Positions 1 through 10,652 of a stretch of 64,000 bases of DNA are shown here, piece by piece. This stretch comes from Pelagibacteraceae bacterium AG-430-I06 (GTDB taxonomy: Bacteria > Pseudomonadota > Alphaproteobacteria > Pelagibacterales > Pelagibacteraceae), in NCBI GenBank assembly GCA_003209895.1, contig QCOH01000002.1, positions 51,972-115,971 on the forward strand, written 5' to 3'. Each line of letters opens with the position of its first letter. Within the stretch, counting starts at the first letter, position 1. The position numbers were made by a program, and so were the translations under genes. Under the pieces are notes generated by a model. It saw nothing but the letters and a program-made list of their open reading frames with translations. It had not been told where the DNA came from and did not search any database.

Positions 1-627
1 AAGATCCATTTCAACGTTTGTAATTTCTTTTAATAAATAAATAATCTCAACTAATTTGAGTCTTTTTGTTTTTTTAAAAATATTTTCGATTATATAAGTG
101 ATGAACATGAGTGCATCTAATTCTTCATTAACCATTTTATGTATATTTGGTCTTAAAACTTTTATTGCCAGCTCTTTTTCTTGGTCATCAATTTTAATTT
201 TTGCAAAGTGAACTTGAGCGATTGAAGCCGCTGCTATTGGCTCTTCCAAAGAAATTATTTTTGAAAAAGAATTTTGTCCTATTTGATTTTTTAATATTTT
301 CTTAGCTTCTAAAGTGCTAAATGCCGGTAATTTATCCTGTAATTTTTCTAATTCTTTTGCAATGTCCTCTCCGATGATATCTGGGCGAGTACCTAAAAAT
401 TGTCCCAGCTTAATAAACGTTGTACCCATACCTTGCAATGCAGCACAAAGCTTCTCTCCTGAAGACTTATTTAAGTTTTCTATAGTATTACGAGATCCAA
501 ATGAAAATATAAAAAAAACAAATTTTAAAAGTTTTGGCAAAGGCTTTATCTCATCAATAACTTCTATAGCGCCAGAAGTAGATAATTTTCTAAGTATTTT
601 TAATAAGTTTAAAATTTTAAGGAACAT
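1..627 (-). CDS. ubiB: UbiB/ABC1 family atypical kinase (partial, N-terminal 209 residues)
   Basis: Translating the minus strand from the ATG at 627 gives an open frame that runs off the left edge, so the C-terminal half is missing. The N-terminal part carries the two family signatures: the KxGQ motif (FIKLGQFLGTRPDI) near residue 75 and the Ala-rich nucleotide loop (PIAAASIAQVH) near residue 133. UbiB is an atypical kinase/ATPase required for ubiquinone biosynthesis and acts at the inner membrane. It begins 2 nt after the ubiE stop, so the two ubiquinone genes are surely co-transcribed. Identity is firm; only completeness is limited by the window. Confidence 0.9.
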   Translation of the reverse strand, partial: MFLKILNLLKILRKLSTSGAIEVIDEIKPLPKLLKFVFFIFSFGSRNTIENLNKSSGEKLCAALQGMGTTFIKLGQFLGTRPDIIGEDIAKELEKLQDKLPAFSTLEAKKILKNQIGQNSFSKIISLEEPIAAASIAQVHFAKIKIDDQEKELAIKVLRPNIHKMVNEELDALMFITYIIENIFKKTKRLKLVEIIYLLKEITNVEMDL

Positions 628-629
628 AA

Positions 630-1334
630 TTAAATTTTCCAACCCGAATGAATTGCAACAATACCCCCTGAAAGATTTCTATATTCAACATTTTCAAAAC
701 CATTTTTTTTAAAAATCTCTAGAAGCTCATCCTGGCTATGAAACTTTTCAATACTATCTATGAGATACTCATAAGGCTCAGATTTTCCAGTAATATACTT
801 TCCTAATTGTGGAATAGATCTTGAATAAAATTTATAAATTGTATTTAACATTTCGTTTTCAACTTTCGAAAACTCTAGACATAATATTCTACCACCTCTT
901 TTAAGAACTCTTCTTGCTTCTTTTAAAGAATGATTAATATTTGAGAAATTTCTCATACCAAAGCTTACACAATAAAAATCAAACATCTCACTTTTTAAAG
1001 GCAATTTTTCTGCGGTAGAACAAACCCATTTAATTTCTTCCAAATGCTTCAAATTTTTTTTCCCAAGACTAAACATTTTTCTATTAGGCTCAACACATGT
1101 AACATCACCTTGAAACTGTATTGTTTCTAAATATAACTTTGCGATATCTCCAGTGCCAGAAGCGACATCAATAAGTCGGTCACCTTTTTTTGGATTCATC
1201 CAATTGACTAGTCTTTTTTTCCACACCCTATGTATTCCCAGTGACATAAGGTCGTTCATCAGATCATATTTGTTTGAAACTGTATTAAATACCTCATCTA
1301 CTTGTTTATTTTTTGATTGATTTATATTCTTCAT
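630..1334 (-). CDS. ubiE: Ubiquinone/menaquinone biosynthesis C-methyltransferase UbiE
   Basis: A 234-residue class I SAM-dependent methyltransferase. Motif I reads LIDVASGTGDIA near residue 55. The UbiE-type segments FDFYCVSFGMRNF and GGRILCLEFSK follow, and the length is normal for the family. It methylates the demethoxy-ubiquinol ring. It lies directly upstream of ubiB (2 nt gap) on the minus strand and starts only 15 nt from the divergent mutM start, so its promoter probably lies partly inside mutM. Confidence 0.93.
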   Translation of the reverse strand: MKNINQSKNKQVDEVFNTVSNKYDLMNDLMSLGIHRVWKKRLVNWMNPKKGDRLIDVASGTGDIAKLYLETIQFQGDVTCVEPNRKMFSLGKKNLKHLEEIKWVCSTAEKLPLKSEMFDFYCVSFGMRNFSNINHSLKEARRVLKRGGRILCLEFSKVENEMLNTIYKFYSRSIPQLGKYITGKSEPYEYLIDSIEKFHSQDELLEIFKKNGFENVEYRNLSGGIVAIHSGWKI

Positions 1335-1349
1335 TTTTTATAAAGTTAT

Positions 1350-2213
1350 ATGCCAGAATTGCCTGAAGTTGAAGTTGTTAGAAGATCACTACAAAAATTT
1401 ATTATTGGTAAAAAGATTAAAAAAATAGAGATTTTAAACAAAAATTTAAGGTACAAAATCGATAAAAAGCTCAAAATTCTTGCTGAAAATCAAAAAGTAA
1501 TATCTACAAAAAGAAAATCAAAATATCTACTTTTAGAGCTAAGCAATCACCATGTAATTTTACTGCACCTTGGAATGACTGGTAAGATATTTATTTTTAA
1601 AAAAAATAGGGTTTTTAAAACAAGTTTTTATTACAACCAAAACTTTTACAAAAAACATAATCATTTTATTTTTAATTTTAACAAATCGGAAATACTAATA
1701 TATAACGATGTCAGAAAATTTGGTTTTGTAAAAATCTTTAAAAAAAGGAATTTATGGAACTGTGCGCATTTAAAAAATTTAGGTATCGACCCTCTAAGCA
1801 ATAGTTTTAATAAAGTCTACTTAAAAAAAATAATTCCAAAAGTTAAAAAAAACATAAAAAATTTCTTAATGGATCAAAAGTACATCTCTGGAATTGGAAA
1901 TATATACGCGAACGAGATAATTCATCTTAGTTCAATTAATCCGCGAAAAAAAATTTACAAGTTAAACGCTAAAAATATAAATTTAATTTCTGTCAGTATT
2001 AAAAAAATCTTAAAAGAAGCTATTAAATTTGGTGGTTCCAGTATAAGAGATTTTAAGGGAATAACAGGACATAAAGGCAGATTCCAGCAAAAATTCAGGG
2101 TTTACAACAGGGAGGGTTGTAAATGTAAAAAAAGAGGATGTAATGGGCTAATAAAAAAAATATATATTTCTAACCGCTCCTCATTTTTCTGCTCAATTTG
2201 CCAAAATAATTAA
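1350..2213 (+). CDS. mutM: Formamidopyrimidine-DNA glycosylase (Fpg/MutM)
   Basis: A 287-residue base-excision repair glycosylase/AP lyase for oxidised purines. The start is fixed by the obligatory N-terminus MPELPEVE: Pro2 is the catalytic nucleophile once Met is removed, and Glu3 is the catalytic acid. A helix-two-turn-helix region (KYISGIGNIYANEI) lies near residue 178. A Cys-rich zinc finger closes the protein and ends SSFFCSICQ; its first cysteine pair is irregular (CKC followed by RGC). It is divergent from ubiE and precedes rpsT. Confidence 0.95.
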   Translation: MPELPEVEVVRRSLQKFIIGKKIKKIEILNKNLRYKIDKKLKILAENQKVISTKRKSKYLLLELSNHHVILLHLGMTGKIFIFKKNRVFKTSFYYNQNFYKKHNHFIFNFNKSEILIYNDVRKFGFVKIFKKRNLWNCAHLKNLGIDPLSNSFNKVYLKKIIPKVKKNIKNFLMDQKYISGIGNIYANEIIHLSSINPRKKIYKLNAKNINLISVSIKKILKEAIKFGGSSIRDFKGITGHKGRFQQKFRVYNREGCKCKKRGCNGLIKKIYISNRSSFFCSICQNN

Positions 2214-2216
2214 ATA

Positions 2217-2245
2217 TTGACCCAAATATTTCTAAGATATATATG
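2217..2245 (+). promoter_or_regulatory. Candidate sigma-70 promoter of rpsT
   Basis: TTGACC at 2217-2222 is followed, after 17 nt, by TATATG at 2240-2245. The rpsT start codon at 2254 begins only 8 nt after the -10 element, so a transcript from here would have almost no 5' leader. Found by eye from consensus similarity only; AT-rich DNA gives many chance matches. Confidence 0.35.
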
Positions 2246-2253
2246 TTGCTCTC

Positions 2254-2520
2254 ATGCCAAATACGAAATCAGCTATCAGAAAAGTAAAAAAGGTAAAAAA
2301 ACAAACTATTTTAAATAAATTCTGGAAGAGAAGATACAAGCTATCAGTGAAAAAAATGGAAGAGCTTCTTAAAAGGGGGGATAAAAAAGAAATCCTTACC
2401 TTTTATCCAAAGTTCCAGTCCGAACTGACGAAGGCATCTAAAAAAGGTTCAATCAAAAAGAAAAGTGCATCAAGAAAAATATCAAGAATCTCCAATAAAA
2501 TAAAAAATCTCAAGAAATAG
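2254..2520 (+). CDS. rpsT: 30S ribosomal protein S20
   Basis: An 88-residue, strongly basic protein that starts MPNTKSAIRKVKK and contains the S20 features KSAIRK and KGSIKKKSASRKISRISNKI. It binds 16S rRNA in the small subunit. It sits between mutM and dnaA, a common position for rpsT in alphaproteobacteria. There is no clear Shine-Dalgarno sequence, in keeping with a very short leader. Confidence 0.95.
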   Translation: MPNTKSAIRKVKKVKKQTILNKFWKRRYKLSVKKMEELLKRGDKKEILTFYPKFQSELTKASKKGSIKKKSASRKISRISNKIKNLKK

Positions 2521-2730
2521 TTGTAATCAACAATTAAGAGTTGTTAAAAATAAAATTTTTTAATATCTAAATATAGATTAATTACATTCAAAGTTGAATT
2601 TCATTTTTTTCTATCTCAACGATTATTCTACAACCTAATTATTTTTTTTTATTTTTTTTTCAAATACAACCCACAGACATTGAATTAAAAAAAAATAAGA
2701 TATAAAAAAATCTCTCATTTAAGAAAAATC
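2521..2730. other. AT-rich dnaA upstream region (largest intergenic space)
   Basis: This 210-nt stretch between rpsT and dnaA is the longest non-coding space in the window. Just after rpsT is a weak hairpin (AACAA 2529-2533 / TTGTT 2541-2545, loop 7 nt) followed by a T run near 2556, a poor candidate terminator. Two long T tracts occupy about 2642-2660. I found no convincing DnaA box (TTATCCACA-type), so I do not call an origin here. It presumably holds the dnaA promoter. Confidence 0.4.
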
Positions 2731-4119
2731 ATGGATAAAAAATCTTTAAAAATAAACACACAAAATTTATCTGAAGAAAATTTTTTAAAGTGGGAAAAAG
2801 TTCAAGAAAATTTAAAAGAGAATTTCGGATCGCAAATTTATTCAAGCTGGCTAAAAAATATAAAATTATTAAAAGAATATAACCACTACGTTATCTTAGG
2901 AGTACAAACAAGATTTTTTAGAGACTGGATTACTTCACGTTATGCAGATAAAATTCTCGATGAAATAAAAAAACACAAAATGAGTATTGATAGAATCGCG
3001 TTTGAAATTCAGGAAGATAAATCAGATAACAAAGCAATATTTTCAAAAACATTAGATAGCAATATTTCAGATATTAAAGACTCTGTACTTAATTATAATA
3101 GGCTTAACCCAAACTTGAATTTTGATAATTTTGTTTTAGGCGAAAGCAATAAACTTGCCTATGTGTCAGCACAGAAAATATGTACTCAATTGTCAAGGTA
3201 TAATCCACTATTTATTTATGGTGGTGTTGGTCTTGGGAAAACCCATCTAATAAATTCTATAGGTTTAAAGTTACAAGAAAATAATAATGTAATGTTTATT
3301 TCAGCCGAGAGATTTATGTATCAATTTATCAAGTCTATAAAAAAGAATGAAATGGTAAATTTTAAAGATTTTTTTAGGAAAGCTAATGTATTCATAATAG
3401 ATGATATTCAGTTCATAAGAGGAAAAGAGGGATTACAGGAAGAATTTTTTCATACATTCAATAGTTTATTTGATAAGAGTTCACAAATAATAATATCCTC
3501 TGACCGAGCACCTAATAAGTTGGACAGAGTTCAAGATAGAATTAAATCTAGACTGTCAGGAGGATTGGTAGTTGATATTGGTACTCCAGACTATGAATTA
3601 AAACTTAAAATTTTAAAAAAGAAAATAACTGAATTTGAAAATACTTTTAAAGAATATCCAAATTTAAATGAAGAAGTAATCGAGTATCTTGCCAAAGATT
3701 CTAACTCAAATATTAGAGAACTCATTGGTGTTTTTAATAGAATTGTAGCATTTAGTAAAATGAGTAAAAAGCAACTTAATGTAAATGATTGTAAAATAAT
3801 ATTAAAAGATGTTTACAGAAGTAGTAAAATTATAACTATTGAAAAAATACAAAATGTAACATCAAATTTTTACAGTATTAATTTACAAGAAATGCTCTCT
3901 CAAAGAAGATCTCGACCATTAGCTAGACCAAGGCAAATTGCCATGTTTTTAGCCAAGAAACTTACAACAAGATCTTTACCAGAGATCGGAAGAAAATTTG
4001 CAAACAGGGATCATACTACAGTTATACATGCAGTAAAAACCATAGATAGAATTTGTCAAAATAACGATGAAATTAGAAAGAATGTCGAGGAGATTAAATC
4101 GATCATTTTAAGTGATTAA
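2731..4119 (+). CDS. dnaA: Chromosomal replication initiator protein DnaA
   Basis: A 462-residue AAA+ initiator. Domain I spans about residues 18-95. The Walker A motif GGVGLGKTHL lies near residue 165, and Walker B reads VFIIDDIQFI. The C-terminal domain IV carries the DNA-binding signature NRDHTTVIHAVKTI. It binds DnaA boxes, melts oriC and loads DnaB. dnaN follows after 1 nt, so the two are coupled. Confidence 0.97.
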   Translation: MDKKSLKINTQNLSEENFLKWEKVQENLKENFGSQIYSSWLKNIKLLKEYNHYVILGVQTRFFRDWITSRYADKILDEIKKHKMSIDRIAFEIQEDKSDNKAIFSKTLDSNISDIKDSVLNYNRLNPNLNFDNFVLGESNKLAYVSAQKICTQLSRYNPLFIYGGVGLGKTHLINSIGLKLQENNNVMFISAERFMYQFIKSIKKNEMVNFKDFFRKANVFIIDDIQFIRGKEGLQEEFFHTFNSLFDKSSQIIISSDRAPNKLDRVQDRIKSRLSGGLVVDIGTPDYELKLKILKKKITEFENTFKEYPNLNEEVIEYLAKDSNSNIRELIGVFNRIVAFSKMSKKQLNVNDCKIILKDVYRSSKIITIEKIQNVTSNFYSINLQEMLSQRRSRPLARPRQIAMFLAKKLTTRSLPEIGRKFANRDHTTVIHAVKTIDRICQNNDEIRKNVEEIKSIILSD

Positions 4120-4120
4120 A

Positions 4121-5236
4121 ATGCAATTCCAAATCAAAAGAGATACGCTTCTCAAATCATTAAATTTCGCGCACAACATAATTGAAAGAAAAAATACACT
4201 ACCGATCTTGTCTAATGTGCTTATAGAGGCGAAAGATAATAAATTAAGTATAGTCGCAACAGATCTTGATATTGTATTTTATGACGAAATCAGTGATTTA
4301 AAAATTATTCAAGACGGTAGTACAACAACATCTGCAACAGTTCTTCATGATTTATTAAGAAAACTTCCCTCAAATTTAGATGTAGTTTTTAATTTAAAGG
4401 ACCAAAATAAATTAAGTATTTCTGCTGAAAACTCCAAATTTAATTTATTGTGCTTACCAGTAAATAATTTTCCAAATTTTTCAGATAATTTTGAAACCCA
4501 ACCGATTAAGTTAGACAAAAAAAAGTTTTTATCATTGCTAAATAAAACAAGGATATCTATGTCAAGTGATGAAACCAGACATTATCTAAATGGAATTTTC
4601 TTACACATTACTGAGTCAAACGGAAAGTCATATATGACAGGAGTTGCGACTGATAGCCATAGATTGTCTTCATGTAGTATGGAAATAGAAAACTCAGCAA
4701 AATTTAAATCATTCATATTACCAAAAAAAACTGTTTTTCAGCTATGTAGTTTGCTAGAAAGCAGTTCAGAAAATATTTCACTTTTAACGGGCGATACAAA
4801 AATACAGTTTAAAATAGCTAACTCAAAAATAACTTCAAAAATTATCGATGGAAAATTTCCTGATTATCAAAAAGTAGTTCCAAAAAGTAATTCTAAGACT
4901 TTACAGGTAAATTCAAAAGACCTAATAAATTCTGTAGAAAGAGTTACGACCGTATCAATCGATAGAAAAGAAGGTGTAAAACTAACTTTAGAAAAAGATA
5001 ATATACAATTATTTGTTAATAGCTCCTCATCAGGAGAAGGCAAAGAAACTATTAAGGCCAATTACAACTCAGATCAACTTACTATAAGCTTTAATTCTAG
5101 ATATCTTTTAGATATCGTATCTGAAATAGAAGATGCAAGTATTACAATGAAGTTAAACGATGCAGTATCACCTGTTCTGATTTTAGATAAAACTGATAAT
5201 CAAAGCTATTTTGTAATAATGCCAATGAAAATTTGA
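4121..5236 (+). CDS. dnaN: DNA polymerase III beta subunit (sliding clamp)
   Basis: The start is placed at the ATG at 4121 (MQFQIKRDTLLKSL), which matches the family N-terminus. An in-frame GTG at 4112 lies inside the dnaA end and is less likely. The product is 371 residues with three clamp domains. The C-terminus YFVIMPMKI is the typical DnaN ending. It forms the dimeric processivity ring. It is followed by a 135-nt spacer and then gyrB; the recF gene often found in this position is absent. Confidence 0.96.
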   Translation: MQFQIKRDTLLKSLNFAHNIIERKNTLPILSNVLIEAKDNKLSIVATDLDIVFYDEISDLKIIQDGSTTTSATVLHDLLRKLPSNLDVVFNLKDQNKLSISAENSKFNLLCLPVNNFPNFSDNFETQPIKLDKKKFLSLLNKTRISMSSDETRHYLNGIFLHITESNGKSYMTGVATDSHRLSSCSMEIENSAKFKSFILPKKTVFQLCSLLESSSENISLLTGDTKIQFKIANSKITSKIIDGKFPDYQKVVPKSNSKTLQVNSKDLINSVERVTTVSIDRKEGVKLTLEKDNIQLFVNSSSSGEGKETIKANYNSDQLTISFNSRYLLDIVSEIEDASITMKLNDAVSPVLILDKTDNQSYFVIMPMKI

Positions 5237-5282
5237 AAAATCACGTTTCTTACAAAATTAATTTAATTTACTCAAAATTCTC

Positions 5283-5318
5283 CTTGTGTACCAATGGTAA
5301 TTTCCATTCTTGTACAAG
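5283..5318. promoter_or_regulatory. Interrupted inverted repeat in the dnaN-gyrB spacer
   Basis: Two 5-bp stems (CTTGT/ACAAG at the outer ends, AATGG/CCATT inside) are separated by an unpaired internal loop. The inner stem closes on the hexamer TAATTT. The element is flanked by an 8-nt direct repeat, TCACGTTT, at 5241-5248 and 5319-5326. It could be a structured gyrB leader, an operator or the trace of a deletion. It is not a standard terminator, because no T run follows. Confidence 0.35.
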
Positions 5319-5356
5319 TCACGTTTTATATAAATGATAAAAAATGATATGATTGA

Positions 5357-7438
<2,082 letters not shown>

Positions 7439-7443
7439 ATAAT

Positions 7444-8721
7444 ATGAAAATAAGCGAGCTTCTTAAATTTGAGGAGGACTTACGTTTAGAAAAAAAAACT
7501 GTAATTATATTGAGATGGATAGCTTTAATAGGCCAATTAATTACAATTTATTTTGTTCACTTCTTTTTAAAATTTGAACTACCAATATTACTTTGTACTA
7601 CTACGATTTTTTTCGGCGGACTTACAAATATTTTTATACAATTTAACTTAAGAAAGAATCAACTAAGTAACTTAGAATCAACAATATTATTATTTTACGA
7701 TGTGATTCAATTGACTTTGTTAATTTTTTTAACTGGGGGGATAACTAATCCTTTTGTAATTTTTTTAATAGTGCCTTCTATAGTTTCATCTACAATATTA
7801 AATTTAGCCAGCACATTTTTTTTATCATTTGCCACTATAATTTCTTTAATACTAATCACTTTCAATCATTATCCGTTACCGAGTAAAGGAAATCTTCATT
7901 TTCATGTGCCAGAGTATTATGTAAGTGCAATATTAAGTGCTTTAGTAGTAGTATTAATATTTTTAAATTATTTTGGTTTTCGTTTTGGTTTTGAGGCTAG
8001 AAAAAGAGGGAATGCTCTTTCCAAACTTGAGAGTGTATTAGCAAAGGAACAAGAACTAGACTCGATTGGCCACCAGGCAGCAGCGGCAGCACATTCTTTG
8101 GGAACGCCGCTATCAACTATTACTGTTATTGCCAAAGAGCTTAAAAAGGAAATTACGAGCGGCACTAACGTTGAAGATATTGATATGCTATTAGCTCAAG
8201 CAAAAAAATGTGGAGAGATATTAAAGAAATTGTCTAAAAGAGAAATAGTTGATGACGAATACGTTTCTAATGTTTCATTACAAGACCTGCTTTTTGAAAT
8301 TACGAAATCTTTCGAGTCAATCACTGAAAAAGAAATAATATTTAATTCAGAAAAAGCAAAAAAAAATTTACCAATAAAAAGATCAGCTGAAATCACATAT
8401 GGAATACGTAATTTTATTGGTAATGCAGTAAAATTCTCAAAGAAAAAAGTTAAAATTGATTTATTCTTGGATACAGAAGAAGTGAAAATTAAAATTTCTG
8501 ATGATGGGCCAGGTTTCCCAGATGACGTATATAAAATTATTGGAGAACCTTATATTAAATCAAGATATAAAAAATTTAAATCAAAGTCAGGATTGGGGCT
8601 CGGGACTTTCATAGGTAAAACTTTATTAGAGCGAAAAAAAGCTTTTATAGACTTTTTTAATAATCCAGATGGGGGAGCCGAAGTAGAAATAAAGTGGAAA
8701 GTTAAAGATATCAAAGCCTAG
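7444..8721 (+). CDS. regB: Redox sensor histidine kinase RegB/PrrB/ActS
   Basis: A 425-residue membrane kinase. About six hydrophobic segments precede residue 185 and contain the RegB quinone-binding signature GGITNPF at residues 98-104. The H-box GHQAAAAAHSLGTPL has His217 as phospho-acceptor. Cys256 (KKCGEILKKL) matches the redox-active cysteine position of RegB. The N box is poorly conserved; the G boxes are DDGPGF and SGLGLG. It starts 5 nt after gyrB. Its response regulator regA lies about 4.3 kb downstream, beyond a polyamine operon. Confidence 0.88.
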   Translation: MKISELLKFEEDLRLEKKTVIILRWIALIGQLITIYFVHFFLKFELPILLCTTTIFFGGLTNIFIQFNLRKNQLSNLESTILLFYDVIQLTLLIFLTGGITNPFVIFLIVPSIVSSTILNLASTFFLSFATIISLILITFNHYPLPSKGNLHFHVPEYYVSAILSALVVVLIFLNYFGFRFGFEARKRGNALSKLESVLAKEQELDSIGHQAAAAAHSLGTPLSTITVIAKELKKEITSGTNVEDIDMLLAQAKKCGEILKKLSKREIVDDEYVSNVSLQDLLFEITKSFESITEKEIIFNSEKAKKNLPIKRSAEITYGIRNFIGNAVKFSKKKVKIDLFLDTEEVKIKISDDGPGFPDDVYKIIGEPYIKSRYKKFKSKSGLGLGTFIGKTLLERKKAFIDFFNNPDGGAEVEIKWKVKDIKA

Positions 8722-8733
8722 TTATTCCTAGGC
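8716..8733. terminator. Small hairpin shared by the regB and aguA stop codons
   Basis: GCCTAG (8716-8721) pairs perfectly with CTAGGC (8728-8733) around a 6-nt loop. Both convergent stop codons (TAG at 8719-8721 and its mirror at 8728-8730) lie inside the stem. There is no good T run on either side, so termination strength is doubtful. Confidence 0.35.
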
Positions 8734-9780
8734 AGGCTCTTGCTGAGTCAAACAGTGAATTGTTCCAAGACCCCACACTAAAACCGAACAATTAATTGGA
8801 ACTATTTTTCTATTTTTAAAATGTTTTTTAAATATTTTAATAACAACTCTATCATTCAAATCATCAAAAATAGGCACCAAAACCAATTTATTAGCTATAT
8901 AAAAATTTAAATAACTTGCCGGGACTCTAATACCATCAATAAATTTAGGTTTAGGCATTGGTAAATAAATTATTTTTAATTTTTCCTTGTTAACTTTTTT
9001 AAACTCTTTAATTATTTGAATGTTTTGGTTTAAATTTTTAAAATTTTTATCTTTTTTATTATTTTCTTTTGCAATAAAAATTTTACTTTTACTTACAAAT
9101 CTCGCAATATCATCTATATGTCCATGAGTATCATCTCCATAAATGCCCTTATTTAGCCAGATAACTCTTCTTACACCAAAAAATCTTTTAAAAATTTGAT
9201 GGTAATCATTAATTTTTAAACCTTTGTTTCTTTGTTGAACTTTACTAAGTAGACACTGCTTTGTAGTTAAAATAAGACCCGCACCATTTACATCAATAGA
9301 GCCACCCTCTAGAACAATTTTCTTTTTTAAATGTTTAGGCTTGATAACTTTAATTTTTTTGATTTTTTTAACCTTTAAATAAGCTCTATTATCATTTTTA
9401 AAATTTTTGTACTTGGCCCATCCATTAAATTCCCAATTAGATATAATATTTCTATTTTTCTTATCCTTTAAAAATATCGGTAAAAAATCTCTCGTCCATG
9501 ATCTATCTGTTTTGCAAATTATAAGTTTGATGTTTTTTAATTTAGCACCAAGAATATTTAAAAAAAAAACCACTTTTTTTTTGTCTGATTTATCTTTAAC
9601 TAAAATATTAACTGATTGTACTTTTGAAAGTATTGTAATTATTTTAGCAAAAACCCAAGGTATTTCATTAAACTTACCAGGCCAATCCTCTTTATTATGG
9701 GGCCAAGCAATCCAAGTTGAGTTCTGGGTCTCCCACTCAGCAGGCATCCTATAAATGCCATTTCTAGGCATCTCAGGCAT
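8728..9780 (-). CDS. aguA: Agmatine deiminase
   Basis: A 350-residue enzyme of the peptidylarginine-deiminase fold that converts agmatine to N-carbamoylputrescine. Family segments are MPAEWETQNSTWIAWPHN at the N-terminus, LEGGSIDVNGAG, GIYGDDTHGHIDDIARF in the middle, and the catalytic Cys in GLGTIHCLTQQEP near the C-terminus. It overlaps the end of aguB by 8 nt if the ATG at 9780 is used. An in-frame ATG at 9771 would instead leave a 1-nt gap. It is the last gene of the polyamine operon. Confidence 0.92.
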   Translation of the reverse strand: MPEMPRNGIYRMPAEWETQNSTWIAWPHNKEDWPGKFNEIPWVFAKIITILSKVQSVNILVKDKSDKKKVVFFLNILGAKLKNIKLIICKTDRSWTRDFLPIFLKDKKNRNIISNWEFNGWAKYKNFKNDNRAYLKVKKIKKIKVIKPKHLKKKIVLEGGSIDVNGAGLILTTKQCLLSKVQQRNKGLKINDYHQIFKRFFGVRRVIWLNKGIYGDDTHGHIDDIARFVSKSKIFIAKENNKKDKNFKNLNQNIQIIKEFKKVNKEKLKIIYLPMPKPKFIDGIRVPASYLNFYIANKLVLVPIFDDLNDRVVIKIFKKHFKNRKIVPINCSVLVWGLGTIHCLTQQEPA

Positions 9781-10648
9781 CCTTAGGGTTACTTAATATT
9801 CCCTTATAATAATCGATCCTTCTATCTCTGAAGAAGGGCCAGTGTCTTCTAACATTTTCAACTTTTTTAAAATCGATATCACAAATTAAAGTTTTCTCAT
9901 TTTTTTCTGCTTTAGCAACTATATTTCCACTTGGATCGAATACCATCGTATTGCCCCAAAACTCTAATTTTTTGGTGCCTTGTTTTTCTACTCCAACTCT
10001 ATTAACTGCTGCAACATACACACCATTAGCAATCGCATGCGATCTTTGGATAGATATCCATGAGTCTAGTTGAGACTTTCCATATTTTTTCTTTTCTTTT
10101 GGGTGCCATCCAATAGCAGTTGGATAAAAAAGTATCTCAGCCCCTTGCAAAGAGGTTAATCTTGCTGCTTCAGGAAACCATTGATCCCAACATATTAAGG
10201 TTCCGAGGTTTCCATAACTTGTTTTAAAAGATTTAAATCCAAGATCACCAGGTGTAAAGTAAAATTTTTCATAGAACTGTGGATCATCCGGTATATGCAT
10301 CTTTCTATATTTTCCAATTAATTTTCCATTTTCGTTAATAACCACACATGAATTGTGATAAATACCTGAGGTTTTTTTTTCAAAAATAGGGGCAATTATA
10401 ACAATCTTTAACTGCTTAGATAAAGTAGAAAAAATACTTGTTGTTTTTCCAGGTATTTTTTCTGCTAAATTAAAATTGGAATGTTTCTCCTCCTGGCAAA
10501 AATAATTTGACAAAAATAATTCTGGCAAGCAAACTATTTTAGCTTTTTTTTTACTTGCTTCTTTTATTTTTTTTACAGCGGTTTCCATATTTTTTTGTTG
10601 CTTAGCCGACATTTTCATCTGTATTAATGCTATTTTTATTTTGGACAT
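9773..10648 (-). CDS. aguB: N-carbamoylputrescine amidase (nitrilase family)
   Basis: The start is placed at the ATG at 10648 (MSKIKIALIQM). A longer frame reaching 10723 would run into the upstream gene and its extra residues do not look like the family. The nitrilase Glu-Lys-Cys triad is visible: Glu43 (CLPELF), Lys in GKYRKMHIPDD, Cys in GTLICWDQWFPEA. It hydrolyses N-carbamoylputrescine to putrescine, ammonia and CO2, acting directly after AguA. The gap to the upstream deoxyhypusine-synthase-like gene is 4 nt. Confidence 0.92.
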   Translation of the reverse strand: MSKIKIALIQMKMSAKQQKNMETAVKKIKEASKKKAKIVCLPELFLSNYFCQEEKHSNFNLAEKIPGKTTSIFSTLSKQLKIVIIAPIFEKKTSGIYHNSCVVINENGKLIGKYRKMHIPDDPQFYEKFYFTPGDLGFKSFKTSYGNLGTLICWDQWFPEAARLTSLQGAEILFYPTAIGWHPKEKKKYGKSQLDSWISIQRSHAIANGVYVAAVNRVGVEKQGTKKLEFWGNTMVFDPSGNIVAKAEKNEKTLICDIDFKKVENVRRHWPFFRDRRIDYYKGILSNPKDA

Positions 10649-10652
10649 TTTG

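Noticed and set aside
314-712. Plus-strand frame over ubiB/ubiE
   Set aside because: Both underlying genes are clearly coded on the minus strand with family motifs.
2521-2730. Replication origin between rpsT and dnaA
   Set aside because: AT-rich with T tracts, but I saw no DnaA-box cluster. dnaA is often distant from oriC in alphaproteobacteria, so an origin call is not supported.
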